Part shown: one piece after another, positions 53,796 through 63,046 of the stretch | Position numbering within the stretch: the stretch's first letter is position 1 | How the letters are laid out: every line of letters begins with the position of its first letter | Assembly (NCBI RefSeq): GCF_030282825.1 | Contig: NZ_JASTZU010000025.1 | Location: 1 to 64,000, forward strand | Reading direction: 5' to 3' | DNA: 64,000 nucleotides | DNA from: Aquibacillus rhizosphaerae | Lineage (GTDB): Bacteria; Bacillota; Bacilli; Bacillales; Amphibacillaceae | Program-made: the position numbers and the translations under genes | Notes under the pieces: model-generated | What the model was told of the DNA's origin: nothing | The model's database searches: none | What the model saw: the letters and a program-made list of their open reading frames with translations, nothing else

Positions 53796-55550
53796 ATGCT
53801 GAATTTAATTAAAAAGTGGAATACACTACGAAATCAAATACTGTTTATTTTTTTATTTGTTATGATGATTGTCCTCTTGATCGTAGGGATTTTGACTTAC
53901 AGTCGTGTGTCTACCCTATTAACAAGCAATGCTGAAGAACAAATGCAACAAACAGCAGTGGAAGCAAATGGTCGTTTTGAGTCGTTATTTGAGCAGTTAA
54001 ATATGGTGACAAAACAAGTAGCAACGAATGAGGATTTACAAAAGTTACTTTTAAATGAGCTGGATGGAAAAGCAGCAACCTTTAATGAACGTCAGTCTTT
54101 AATGCAAACAGCGAATACACTACAGGCTAACGCAGATGGTATCTATTCAATCGAATTATATACGAAAGACTACAAAAAAATATTACCATTAGGTGATGAA
54201 CACTTACTTGGTCGAATTGATGCTGATTGGATTAAAAAAGCCAACCAGGCCAAAGGAAGTTTAATTTGGGTTGGTCAGGATCCAAGAAGTCCAGAGTTTT
54301 TTTTAGCGATGCGAAGAGTTAGTATGATGGATCGAGCATTTAGCACAGGCGGGTATTTATTAATTAGAATTAATAAAAATTATTTTCAAATAAATCAGGG
54401 CATAAGCGATGATCAGAGCAATGATTATACGATTTTAGTTGATAGTAATGGTCAACCTATTATATCAAATTATGAAGCAAATATTAGTCATCTTTTCACC
54501 ACAACAGATAGTACCATTCGTATAAATGACGAGGATTACATGCTAGTTAAACAAACATCTCCATTAACTGGATGGACATTGGCAATATTGACACCAGTAC
54601 ATACGTTAACAAAAGGTATCACTGTCTTAAGAACAGTGATTGTTATTTCTGGAATCATTGGTTTTATCATTTTTTCTGTTTGCTCATTCTTTTTATCAAC
54701 GCTCATTACTCAGCCAATTATAAAGTTAACGAAAACAATGCAACAAGCGAGTAAGGGGACGCTAACGATGACACCTAATAGTGCATCAATCAATGAGATT
54801 AATGAGTTAAATAATACATACAATCAATTAGTGGTGGAAACAAATCACTTAATTCAAATGGTTTATGAAAAGGAATTAATACGTAGCCGCTCTGAATTAA
54901 AAGCATTACAAGCCCAGATAAATCCGCATTTTTTATTTAATACATTAGATTCTCTATATTGGTCATTGGAAGATAAAGAGGAAGAAGAATTAGCAGAACT
55001 CGTGTTAGATATGTCTGAACTGTTCAGGTACACAATTAGCCATCAGAACAAAAATGAATGGGTAACAATTAGAGAAGAAATCGATCATAGCGATCGATAT
55101 ATAAACATTATGCAAATGCGTTTTGGTGATCGACTTCAATGGGATAAGCGTGTGCAACCTGAGTGGGAACATGTGAAAATACCAAAATTATTGATTCAAC
55201 CTTTAGTAGAGAATGCTATTTTACATGGCGTCGGAAATACAATACGCGCGTGTGTTGTTACCGTCACGATACGTAAAGCAAACAAAAAAAATAGACTTAG
55301 AGTGACTGTGGAAGACAATGGTAATGGGATAGAGGAAGAAACACTGAGGTGGATCTATCAATCTATTGAACAAGGAGGAAACTCATCTTTAAAAGGAAAT
55401 GGAATTGCTTTGGCTAATGTTCATAAGCGACTTCACTTATATTATCAAAACCATAATTTGAAAGGTTTAGAAATTGATAGTGTAGTTGAAAAAGGCACAC
55501 GCATCTCGTTTGAAATACCTATTAATGAGGAGGATAACAATGGATCGTAA
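53796..55550 (+). CDS. Sensor histidine kinase of the YesM type
   Basis: A 584-aa membrane kinase. TM1 near residues 14-36, an extracellular dCache-like domain, TM2 near 272-300, a HAMP linker (ITQPIIKLTKTMQQASKG), then the His_kinase domain with the phosphorylation site His378 in AQINPHFLFNTLDS. An ATPase domain with LIQPLVENAILHGVG and DNGNGIEEE follows. YesM-type kinases detect extracellular oligosaccharides. The last 11 bases overlap the response-regulator gene. The xylo-oligosaccharide importer downstream is the probable target. Confidence 0.92.
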   Translation: MLNLIKKWNTLRNQILFIFLFVMMIVLLIVGILTYSRVSTLLTSNAEEQMQQTAVEANGRFESLFEQLNMVTKQVATNEDLQKLLLNELDGKAATFNERQSLMQTANTLQANADGIYSIELYTKDYKKILPLGDEHLLGRIDADWIKKANQAKGSLIWVGQDPRSPEFFLAMRRVSMMDRAFSTGGYLLIRINKNYFQINQGISDDQSNDYTILVDSNGQPIISNYEANISHLFTTTDSTIRINDEDYMLVKQTSPLTGWTLAILTPVHTLTKGITVLRTVIVISGIIGFIIFSVCSFFLSTLITQPIIKLTKTMQQASKGTLTMTPNSASINEINELNNTYNQLVVETNHLIQMVYEKELIRSRSELKALQAQINPHFLFNTLDSLYWSLEDKEEEELAELVLDMSELFRYTISHQNKNEWVTIREEIDHSDRYINIMQMRFGDRLQWDKRVQPEWEHVKIPKLLIQPLVENAILHGVGNTIRACVVTVTIRKANKKNRLRVTVEDNGNGIEEETLRWIYQSIEQGGNSSLKGNGIALANVHKRLHLYYQNHNLKGLEIDSVVEKGTRISFEIPINEEDNNGS

Positions 55551-56319
55551 AACTATTCTAATTGTTGATGACGAACCAAGAACAAGACAAGGATTGAAAA
55601 AGACATTAGAAAACTGGGCGGAGACTAGTTATGAAGTTATCAGTGCTGCTAGCGCTTTGGAAGCGATTGACATAATTAAACAACGTAAAATCATGTTGTT
55701 AATTACAGATATCCGTATGCCTGAAGTGACCGGGTTGAAATTACTAGAAATCTTAAAAGAACAATCAAAAAAACCTGTAGTAATCGTTATATCTGCATAC
55801 TCCGAATTTGAATACGCACATGAAGCACTTCGGCTTGGGGTTGTCAATTACCTATTAAAACCAATTAGTAAGCAAAAGTTAATGGAAGCGGTTGAAGAGG
55901 CTCTTGAGGAAGTAGAAAAAAGGACACGTACTGGGAGAATAGAGCGCGTAATCGATGATAAGTTACTTACTATAAATATGGATGAACGATACAATTCATC
56001 AATCAAAGATAGCTTAACGTATATTGATCAACGATATAACCAAGAAATCACACTTAAAGAAGTGGCAGATCACGTCCATTTAAATGCGAGTTATTTAAGT
56101 GCTTTATTTAAGGAGGAACTTCAATTAACTTTTAGTGAATATCTCACTCGAACACGATTACAACATGCCAAAAACATGTTGATTTCCACAACATTACCGA
56201 TAACAGAAATTGCTGAAAAAGTTGGTTATTCAACATCCAAGTATTTTATTAAGCTGTTCAAACAGCAGGAAAGTATGACACCAAATGCATATCGTAAGTT
56301 AAATGTAAGCGATTTCTAA
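55540..56319 (+). CDS. Response regulator with AraC-type DNA-binding domain (YesN type, short)
   Basis: A 259-aa regulator. The receiver domain has DDEPRTRQG, the phosphorylated Asp57 in ITDIRMPE, and the conserved Lys in YLLKPISKQKL. The C-terminal ~100 residues carry two helix-turn-helix motifs (TLKEVADHVHLNASYLSA, PITEIAEKVGYSTSKYF). Most YesN proteins run to 350 or more residues; the usual middle linker is nearly absent here. GAGGAGGA before the ATG sets the start and lies inside the kinase gene. Confidence 0.92.
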   Translation: MDRKTILIVDDEPRTRQGLKKTLENWAETSYEVISAASALEAIDIIKQRKIMLLITDIRMPEVTGLKLLEILKEQSKKPVVIVISAYSEFEYAHEALRLGVVNYLLKPISKQKLMEAVEEALEEVEKRTRTGRIERVIDDKLLTINMDERYNSSIKDSLTYIDQRYNQEITLKEVADHVHLNASYLSALFKEELQLTFSEYLTRTRLQHAKNMLISTTLPITEIAEKVGYSTSKYFIKLFKQQESMTPNAYRKLNVSDF

Positions 56320-56431
56320 AATAAGTAGTATTTTAGCCAATCGTAGTTACCTTACGAAATTACCCCTCCAATGATAAGCTTTTAATTGTAGGATAAGTCA
56401 TATTAAATACTGAATTTATGGGGGTTTTAAA

Positions 56432-57760
56432 ATGAAAAAGAAAGCGTTATCGGTATCTTTTCTGTTAATTGTAGTTACATCTCTTATGCTAGCAGCATGT
56501 TCTAGTGATACGGAATCATCTTCTGAATCCGAAAATGAAAGCGGTTCAAATGGCGGTGATGTAAAGACAATTGATTTTATGCACTTATGGCCAGAAGGAA
56601 GTTCAAAACAGCATAATGAAATTGTAAATTCAATTATTGATGAGTACGAAAGTAATAACGAAGGTGTAGAAGTAGAAGTTGAAATTCTTGGTAACGAGCA
56701 ATACAAAGAAAAACTAAAAGTATTGTCTGCATCTAACGAACTACCAGATGTTGGTATGACTTGGTCAGCGGGATTTTTAGAACCTTATGTAGAGGGAAAT
56801 AAATTCGCTACATTAGATGATGTTATCGAAGAAAATCTAAGTGATGCATTTGTACCAGGTACAGCAGAAGCTTATGCTCTTGACGGCAATACGTATGGAT
56901 TACCACTTGAGTTAAACATTACTCCAGTATATTACAACAAAGCAATTTTTGATGAGTATGGCTTAGAAGCACCGGAATCATTTGAAGAATTAAAAGAAGT
57001 TGTTCAAACATTGGTAGATAACGGTGTTACGCCAATTACTTTAGGTAATAAAGATAGCTGGACAGGTTCCATGTGGTATATGTACCTAGCAGACAGAATT
57101 GGTGGACCAGAAACACTTACAAATGCAATCAACCGTACAGGTAGTTTTGAGGATCCAGCTTTAGTTGAAGCAGCAGCACAAATTCAAGAACTAGTAGACA
57201 TGGGAGCATTTGTAAAAGGGTTCAACGGACTAGGAAATGACGAAGCAAAAGGGTACTTCATTAATGAACAAGCAGCAATGTATTTAATGGCTACATGGGA
57301 TCTTCCAGAATGGACGACAAATGAAGATAATCCACAAGAATTCAGAGATTCTGTAGGATACTTTAAGTTCCCAACAGTTGAAGGTGGAGAAGGAGACATC
57401 AATAGCTATGTAGGTGGACCTGGTGTTGGGTTGTTCGTAGCTGAAGAATCAGACGTGAAAGAAGAAGCAAAAGACTTTGCGGCATTCTTTGTAGAAAAAT
57501 GGGGAGAGCAATCTGTAACAAAAGCAGGTGTTATTCCGGCTACAAAAGTTGATACGTCGGAAACAGATCTTCCGCAAATGTATATCGATATTCTAAACGA
57601 TTTAAATGATGCATCTAACCTAACGCTTTATGCAGATGTGCAAATAAGTCCAGGAGTTGCAGAAGTTCACTTGAATATGATCCAGGCGTTATTTGGAGGA
57701 GAAGTAACACCAGAAGAGTTTGCAGCAGAACAAGAGCAAGCACTTGCTGATGAAGAGTAG
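56432..57760 (+). CDS. ABC sugar-binding lipoprotein (CUT1 type)
   Basis: A 442-aa solute-binding protein. The signal peptide (residues 1-22) ends in the lipobox MLAAC, then a Ser/Glu-rich linker and a family-1 binding domain (FMHLWPEGSSKQ, DVGMTWSAGFLEP, GLPLELNITPVYYNKAIFD). Two permeases, a GH52 beta-xylosidase and the YesM/YesN pair surround it, so xylo-oligosaccharides are the probable cargo. A run of G before the ATG (GGGGG) serves as ribosome binding site. A hairpin after the stop likely raises its level above the permeases. Confidence 0.9.
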   Translation: MKKKALSVSFLLIVVTSLMLAACSSDTESSSESENESGSNGGDVKTIDFMHLWPEGSSKQHNEIVNSIIDEYESNNEGVEVEVEILGNEQYKEKLKVLSASNELPDVGMTWSAGFLEPYVEGNKFATLDDVIEENLSDAFVPGTAEAYALDGNTYGLPLELNITPVYYNKAIFDEYGLEAPESFEELKEVVQTLVDNGVTPITLGNKDSWTGSMWYMYLADRIGGPETLTNAINRTGSFEDPALVEAAAQIQELVDMGAFVKGFNGLGNDEAKGYFINEQAAMYLMATWDLPEWTTNEDNPQEFRDSVGYFKFPTVEGGEGDINSYVGGPGVGLFVAEESDVKEEAKDFAAFFVEKWGEQSVTKAGVIPATKVDTSETDLPQMYIDILNDLNDASNLTLYADVQISPGVAEVHLNMIQALFGGEVTPEEFAAEQEQALADEE

Positions 57761-57790
57761 AAATATAATATAGAAAATAAATGTTATTTT

Positions 57791-57835
57791 AAGGGACAGG
57801 AAGGGATATATATTAATTCCTGATATGTCCCTTTC
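57791..57835 (+). terminator. Attenuating hairpin between binding protein and permeases
   Basis: AAGGGACA and TGTCCCTT pair around an inner GGAA...TTCC, then TCTATATC. A short T tract suggests partial termination or 3'-end protection, common after binding-protein genes. Confidence 0.65.
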
Positions 57836-57866
57836 TATATCTATATAAGAAGGGGGAGACACATCT

Positions 57867-58745
57867 ATGAACAAAGTCATGTCAAATAAATGGGTAATCG
57901 CATTATATGTCTTGCCTGCACTCCTAGTAATTTCTGTTTTAATTTACTTTCCTATTATATTAACTGGATACTATGGGTTAATGGACTGGGATGGCATTGG
58001 AGAAATGACTTTTGTTGGGTTAGAGAATTACGCCAATTTACTTACAGACGAAAAGTTTTGGGATAGTGCATTACATTCATTTTTGTTAGCAGCGTTTTCC
58101 ACATTAAGTTTAGTAGGTTATTTAATTATTTCTCTGATTTTAGCAGGGAAAATAAAAGGCTCAGAATTGTTAAGGAAAATATATTTGATTCCTATGCTAT
58201 TATCTTCCGTAGCAATTGCGCAGCTTTGGTTGAAAATTTATGATCCAAATAATGGAATTATAAATAGTTTTCTTACAGCTGTTGGTGTTGAAAACACACC
58301 GGTATGGTTAGCGGATTCTAATCTTGTATTATATTCCATTTTCGTAGCGATAATTTGGCAATACGCTGGCTTTTATATTATTATCTATTCTGCTGCTTTG
58401 AAGGGAATTCCAGAGTCTTTAGTAGAAGCTGCTAAAATTGATGGAGCAAATCCTATTCAAATTGCTTACAAAATTAAATTGCCTTTAATTTCTGGAGTAA
58501 TCAAAGTGACAATAATTTTAGCAATTGTCGGTTCATTAAAATATTTCGACTTGATTTATGTAATGACTGGCGGAGGACCAAACGGGGCAAGTGAAGTAAT
58601 TGCCTCCTATATGTATAAACAAGCATTTAGCACAAATGACTTTGGTTATGGTAGTGCAGTAGGGTTTTTCTTACTAGTAATCTGTTTAGTGATTACTTGG
58701 TTGATTCGTAAACTTACAGCTTCTGAAGATGAAATACAATATTAA
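57867..58745 (+). CDS. ABC sugar permease (MalF/UgpA type)
   Basis: A 292-aa membrane protein with six segments (first near residues 8-32) and the EAA loop EAAKIDGANPIQIAYKIKLP near residue 190. AGAAGGGGGAG lies before the ATG. It forms a heterodimer with the next permease to import the sugar delivered by the lipoprotein. No ATPase gene is present here. Confidence 0.9.
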   Translation: MNKVMSNKWVIALYVLPALLVISVLIYFPIILTGYYGLMDWDGIGEMTFVGLENYANLLTDEKFWDSALHSFLLAAFSTLSLVGYLIISLILAGKIKGSELLRKIYLIPMLLSSVAIAQLWLKIYDPNNGIINSFLTAVGVENTPVWLADSNLVLYSIFVAIIWQYAGFYIIIYSAALKGIPESLVEAAKIDGANPIQIAYKIKLPLISGVIKVTIILAIVGSLKYFDLIYVMTGGGPNGASEVIASYMYKQAFSTNDFGYGSAVGFFLLVICLVITWLIRKLTASEDEIQY

Positions 58746-58762
58746 GAGGGGGGGAGTATAAA

Positions 58763-59659
58763 GTGAACAAGGAAAATATAGAATTAAACAAACAAACGAA
58801 GATAAATGTAACAGCTAAAAAAGGAATATCCTTATGGGGACGTATTGGATATGGACTCCTCTATCTTATATTGGGAATAATCGCTATCTTTCAGATCTAC
58901 CCACTTGTATGGTTATTCATGTTTTCATTAAAAAGTAATTCAGAAGTTTTCGGTAAGTCACCGTTCGCCTTACCTGAAAGTCCAAGATGGGAGAATTATG
59001 CAAAGGCTTGGACGGATGGGAGTATAAACCTTTATTTCTTTAATAGTGTCTGGATAACTGTAGTAGCAGTAGTGTTAACGGTTCTTCTAGCAAGCTTTGT
59101 TACTTTTGCAATTACTCGTATGAATTGGAAATACAATAAATTAGTACTTGGTTTATTTATGGTAGGACTGATGATACCAATACATTCAGCGCTTATTCCG
59201 TTGTTTGATTTCTTTAATAAGTTAAATTTAATCGATAATCCAATATCAATCATTCTAGCATATACAGCATTTAACCTTCCATTAACGATTATGATATTAC
59301 TTGGGTTTTATTACACTTTACCTCGTGAAGTGGAAGAAGCAGCTGTGATGGATGGATGTTCTGTACACCGAATCTTTTTTCAGATTACACTGCCGATGAC
59401 CACGCCGGTTATTTCAACAACGGTAATCATTAATATGATTTATAATTGGAACGAATTTATATTTGTAAATACATTTATTAGTTCCGATAAATATAAAACA
59501 TTAACCGTTGGAATACAAAACTTCATCGGTCAATATTTGACAGATTGGGGAGCAATTGGAGCTACTCTAATGATTAGTATTATCCCTATTTTAATTGCGT
59601 TTATCCTATTGAGTAACCGAATTGTTGAAGGAATAGCCGCTGGTTCTGTCAAGGGATAA
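58763..59659 (+). CDS. ABC sugar permease (MalG/UgpE type)
   Basis: A 298-aa membrane protein with six segments, the EAA loop EEAAVMDGCSVHRIFFQITLP near residue 191 (first E of EAA preceded by Glu) and the family end VEGIAAGSVKG. The start is GTG behind a GGGGGG site. Downstream, before the GH52 gene, GGTCT and AGACC form a nested hairpin that may be a weak processing site or terminator. Confidence 0.9.
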   Translation: MNKENIELNKQTKINVTAKKGISLWGRIGYGLLYLILGIIAIFQIYPLVWLFMFSLKSNSEVFGKSPFALPESPRWENYAKAWTDGSINLYFFNSVWITVVAVVLTVLLASFVTFAITRMNWKYNKLVLGLFMVGLMIPIHSALIPLFDFFNKLNLIDNPISIILAYTAFNLPLTIMILLGFYYTLPREVEEAAVMDGCSVHRIFFQITLPMTTPVISTTVIINMIYNWNEFIFVNTFISSDKYKTLTVGIQNFIGQYLTDWGAIGATLMISIIPILIAFILLSNRIVEGIAAGSVKG

Positions 59660-59849
59660 GTGCTAGTAATTAACCGATTATATGTTATATCTTAAATACG
59701 AAACTGTTTTATCGTGGATAGCGCAAGCAGACTACTCGGTCTAGTTCAAAAAGAAGACCATGCGCCATGCTTTGCAATAATTGGCCTAGGTTGAGCTGAA
59801 AGTCATATCTCAGAAACAAGGACTTTTCTAATAAGAAGGGATGGAAAAT

Positions 59850-61964
59850 ATGCCTAAAAATAATTTTTTTAATGCACATCACTCACCTATTGGATCGTTT
59901 TCTAGTTTTACACTTGGTTTTCCAGGTAGCGGAGGTGGACTTGATTTAGAAATCGGTCGTTCTCCACGTAAGAATGTATATATAGGTGTAGAGTCAGCTA
60001 ACCACGAAGGACATTATGATGCACTTCCGTTTTTTAATACAGGTGAAGATGACGAAAGTAAACGTTACGATGTTGAAAATCCTGATCCAGACCCAGATAA
60101 ACCAAAAATCATTTTTCCTTTTGCTCAAGAAGAAGTAGAAAGAGATTTCCATTTGGGTACCGATACTTGGAAAGCAGGTGATTTGGAATTTACTATCTAT
60201 TCTCAAGTAGAATCAGTTCCAGAGCCTGTTTCAGCAACAGAGGATGAGATGAAACGAGTGCTTGTTCCATCCGTACTTGCTGAACTTACCATCGATAACA
60301 CAAAAAGTGAAAAATCACGAAGAGCATTTTTTGGCTATGAGGGCAGTGATGTCTATAGCTCGATGCGTCGCTTGGATGATACGTTAGATGGGATTGCTGG
60401 AGTTGGTCAAGGAAGGTTAACATCCATTACTTCGTCTAATCCAGAGGTTACCTCTGCTTTACATTTTAGTTTAGAAAATATTTTAACGACACCACATGAA
60501 GAAAACTGGGCATTTGGTTTAGGACCAGTTGGTGCATTAATTATGGATGTTCCAGCTGGGGAAAAAAGAACCTATCAATTCGCTATTAGTTTTTATCGAG
60601 GTGGTCTTGTTACAGCAGGACTAGATGCATCCTACTACTATACGCGGTATTTTGCTGATATAGAAGAGGTCTCTACGTACACATTACAAAACTTTAATCA
60701 ATTAGCTAATCGTGCTAGAAAATCAAATCAAATCATAAATGGAGAGCATTTGTCTGATGATCAAAAATTTATGATGGCACATTCCATCAGGAGTTACTAT
60801 GGTTCTACACAATTACTAGAAGTTGATGGTGAACCGTTTTGGGTTGTAAATGAAGGTGAATATCGAATGATGAATACATTCGATTTAACGGTGGACCAAC
60901 TTTTTTTTGAATTGAAGATGAATCCTTGGACAGTAAAAAATGAACTTAATATGTTTATTAAGCGTTTTAGTTATCAAGATAAAGTCCGTTTTCCTGATGA
61001 TAAAACGGAATACCCAGGAGGGATAAGCTTTACTCATGATATGGGTGTAGCCAACACAATTTCGCGTCCGCATTATTCTTCCTATGAGTTATATGGGATT
61101 GATGGATGCTTTTCCCATATGACACATGAACAGTTAGTGAACTGGATATTAACAGCTACCGTTTATGTGGAACAAACAGGTGACCAAGAATGGTTAGATG
61201 AAAATATGCATATAGTAGAGCAATGCTTAGAAAGTATCGTGAACCGTGATGACCCTGATCCAGCGAAACGGAATGGGATTATGGGATTAGATTCTTCCAG
61301 AGTAATGGGTGGAGCAGAAATTACAACCTACGATAGCCTAGACGTATCGCTTGGACAGGCGCGAAATAACATTTATTTAGCTGGAAAGTCTTGGGCATCC
61401 TATGTTGCCCTTGAGACACTATTTAGAAATAATGGCAAGGAGGATCTTGCTATTCTTGCAGGTGAACAAGCTGACAAATGCGCCGCATCTATCGCTAGTC
61501 ATCTTACAGAAGAGGGCTATATTCCGGCGGTAATTGGAGAAGGAAATGATTCTAAGATAATTCCAGCTATTGAAGGACTTATTTTTCCTTACTACACGAA
61601 TAACAAAGAAGCACTTAATCCCAAAGGTCGTTTCGGTGAGTACATTCAGGCATTGGAAACGCACTTTAAAACAGTATTAACGGATGGTGTTTGTTTATTT
61701 GATGATGGTGGTTGGAAGATTTCCTCAACTAGCAATAATTCATGGCTTAGTAAAATTTATCTATGCCAATTCATTGCGCGACAGATTCTTGGCTGGGAGT
61801 GGGGCAAAATAGGGAAAAAAGCCGATGCTGCTCATGTCGAGTGGTTAACGCATCCTACATTGTCGGTTTGGAGTTGGAGCGATCAAATAGTATCTGGTGA
61901 AATTATAGGAAGTAAATATTATCCACGGGGAGTAACAAGTATTCTTTGGTTAGATGAAAAATAA
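59850..61964 (+). CDS. GH52 beta-xylosidase
   Basis: A 704-aa glycoside hydrolase family 52 enzyme, strongly similar over its full length to Geobacillus stearothermophilus beta-xylosidase (about 705 aa). Glu335 in VVNEGEYRMMN and Asp495 in TTYDSLDVS fall at the same numbers as the known nucleophile and acid/base. It releases xylose from xylo-oligosaccharides. No signal peptide, so it works on imported substrate. The ATG at 59850 is preferred with AAGAAGGG 9 nt upstream; an in-frame ATG at 59841 touches that site. Confidence 0.95.
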   Translation: MPKNNFFNAHHSPIGSFSSFTLGFPGSGGGLDLEIGRSPRKNVYIGVESANHEGHYDALPFFNTGEDDESKRYDVENPDPDPDKPKIIFPFAQEEVERDFHLGTDTWKAGDLEFTIYSQVESVPEPVSATEDEMKRVLVPSVLAELTIDNTKSEKSRRAFFGYEGSDVYSSMRRLDDTLDGIAGVGQGRLTSITSSNPEVTSALHFSLENILTTPHEENWAFGLGPVGALIMDVPAGEKRTYQFAISFYRGGLVTAGLDASYYYTRYFADIEEVSTYTLQNFNQLANRARKSNQIINGEHLSDDQKFMMAHSIRSYYGSTQLLEVDGEPFWVVNEGEYRMMNTFDLTVDQLFFELKMNPWTVKNELNMFIKRFSYQDKVRFPDDKTEYPGGISFTHDMGVANTISRPHYSSYELYGIDGCFSHMTHEQLVNWILTATVYVEQTGDQEWLDENMHIVEQCLESIVNRDDPDPAKRNGIMGLDSSRVMGGAEITTYDSLDVSLGQARNNIYLAGKSWASYVALETLFRNNGKEDLAILAGEQADKCAASIASHLTEEGYIPAVIGEGNDSKIIPAIEGLIFPYYTNNKEALNPKGRFGEYIQALETHFKTVLTDGVCLFDDGGWKISSTSNNSWLSKIYLCQFIARQILGWEWGKIGKKADAAHVEWLTHPTLSVWSWSDQIVSGEIIGSKYYPRGVTSILWLDEK

Positions 61965-61976
61965 TTTACTAGTAAA

Positions 61977-62036
61977 ATAGAGTAGAGGTAGGACAATAGT
62001 CCAACTTCTTCTCTATTTATTTTCAGTTTTTTTTTC
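61977..62036. terminator. Terminator after the GH52 gene
   Basis: TAGAGTAGAGGTAGGAC and GTCCAACTTCTTCTCTA form a long imperfect stem, followed by TTTATTTTCAG and nine T. Confidence 0.78.
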
Positions 62037-62049
62037 TTTTATTGTAGCA

Positions 62050-62218
62050 CCAGGAAATTATAGATTTAGTGTCCTGTGGATAACTGACTATTACATGTGC
62101 CACGTCCAGCTACAGAGCCTACCCGAGTCAAACATCTTTGTGGAAAAAAGCACCACATAGATGTTCGTCTTAAGCTTGTCGGGGGCGAGCAAGGCGCCTG
62201 CGCTTTTGTTCGTCAACT
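62050..62218. repeat. Interspersed repeat family B, copy 3
   Basis: CAGGAAATTATAGATTTAGT, CCTGTGGATAACTGACTATT, CACGTCCAGCTACAGAGCCT, CACCACATAGATGTTCGTCT and AAGGCGCCTGCGCTTTTGTT match copies 1 and 2. It overlaps the end of the YesL-like gene. Confidence 0.8.
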
Positions 62219-62814
62219 TTTTTAAAAGCCTGATAGCAAGATGTCATGATAATATAAGCGGTTACACTTCCAGCAAAGAAAAATAGTACGCCTGGTATAA
62301 ATGACATACCATATAATGTGATTGTTATTGAAATGATTAACAATAAATTGTTCAGTGGGTTAATAAACATAATCAAAAAGGCATTCTTAAACATTTGAAT
62401 AAATGGTACATTATAGTGTACATATACAGGAATTAAGTATAATAGCGTTAAACTAATTGCAAACATTACTAAATATAACGGAATATGAGTTAACATTAAA
62501 AGTGTATCTTTATTTACTTGCATATAGCTAAGGTTGACATAGAAGATGACTCCTATCATTGCTATAATTAACCCCACTAGATTACCTTTTAAAAACTCTT
62601 GTTTATAAGAATTCCAAAAGGTTTTAAAGACAGGTACATCATAATCATTTAGCACCCATTTTCGAATAACAGTAAACAAAGCAATTGTTGCTGGAAAAAA
62701 ACCAAATAAGATTATTCCGGCAAGTGTGAAAACAATCCATAATAAATTAACATAGGCAAATTTTGATATTCTTTCTGCAATAGTAAATAAGGGCCCTAGG
62801 CTTACCTGCGACAT
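62170..62814 (-). CDS. YesL-like DUF624 membrane protein, second copy, with repeat-derived C-terminus
   Basis: A 214-aa DUF624 protein with about five to six hydrophobic segments and the hallmark PATIALFTVIRKW near residue 45. AAGGAGGATATCG lies just before the ATG at 62814; the longer upstream frame is unsupported. The last ~15 residues (DEQKRRRLARPRQA) and the stop codon are encoded by a family-B repeat, so the original end was probably lost. A XylR-type palindrome lies about 70 bp upstream, linking the gene to xylan use. Confidence 0.83.
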   Translation of the reverse strand: MSQVSLGPLFTIAERISKFAYVNLLWIVFTLAGIILFGFFPATIALFTVIRKWVLNDYDVPVFKTFWNSYKQEFLKGNLVGLIIAMIGVIFYVNLSYMQVNKDTLLMLTHIPLYLVMFAISLTLLYLIPVYVHYNVPFIQMFKNAFLIMFINPLNNLLLIISITITLYGMSFIPGVLFFFAGSVTAYIIMTSCYQAFKKVDEQKRRRLARPRQA

Positions 62815-62882
62815 CGATATCCTCCTTGAAAGGTTTGCTTTATTTGTGTATTGTTCATATATATAGTTTACCATATTACTAT

Positions 62883-62905
62883 CTTTGTTTAACGATTAAA
62901 CAAAC
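62883..62905. promoter_or_regulatory. XylR-type operator in a divergent promoter region
   Basis: Arms TTTGTTTAA and TTAAACAAA around CGA. 18 of 23 aligned positions agree with the palindrome between xylR and xylA. Confidence 0.6.
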
Positions 62906-62941
62906 TTTTCTTTAAAAAAGTATTTAAATTCACTAGATTAT

Positions 62942-62955
62942 TGACAACGCTTTCG
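62942..62955 (+). promoter_or_regulatory. cre-like box
   Basis: TGACAACGCTTTCG differs from the cre consensus at its last base. It also contains a TTGACA -35-like hexamer in front of the plus-strand gene that follows. Confidence 0.4.
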
Positions 62956-63046
62956 ACATTGCTTAAGGTTAGCTTATGTAGCAAATAATTCACATTAGAT
63001 TAACGAATACAATTACCCAAATGACAACTACTATGAGGTGAAACGT

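Noticed and set aside
54572-54754. Plus-strand open frame inside the YesM-type kinase gene
   Set aside because: Out-of-frame shadow within a well-supported coding region.
56416-56706. Minus-strand open frame across the second lipoprotein start
   Set aside because: Same antisense effect of an acidic Ser-rich linker; no ribosome binding site.
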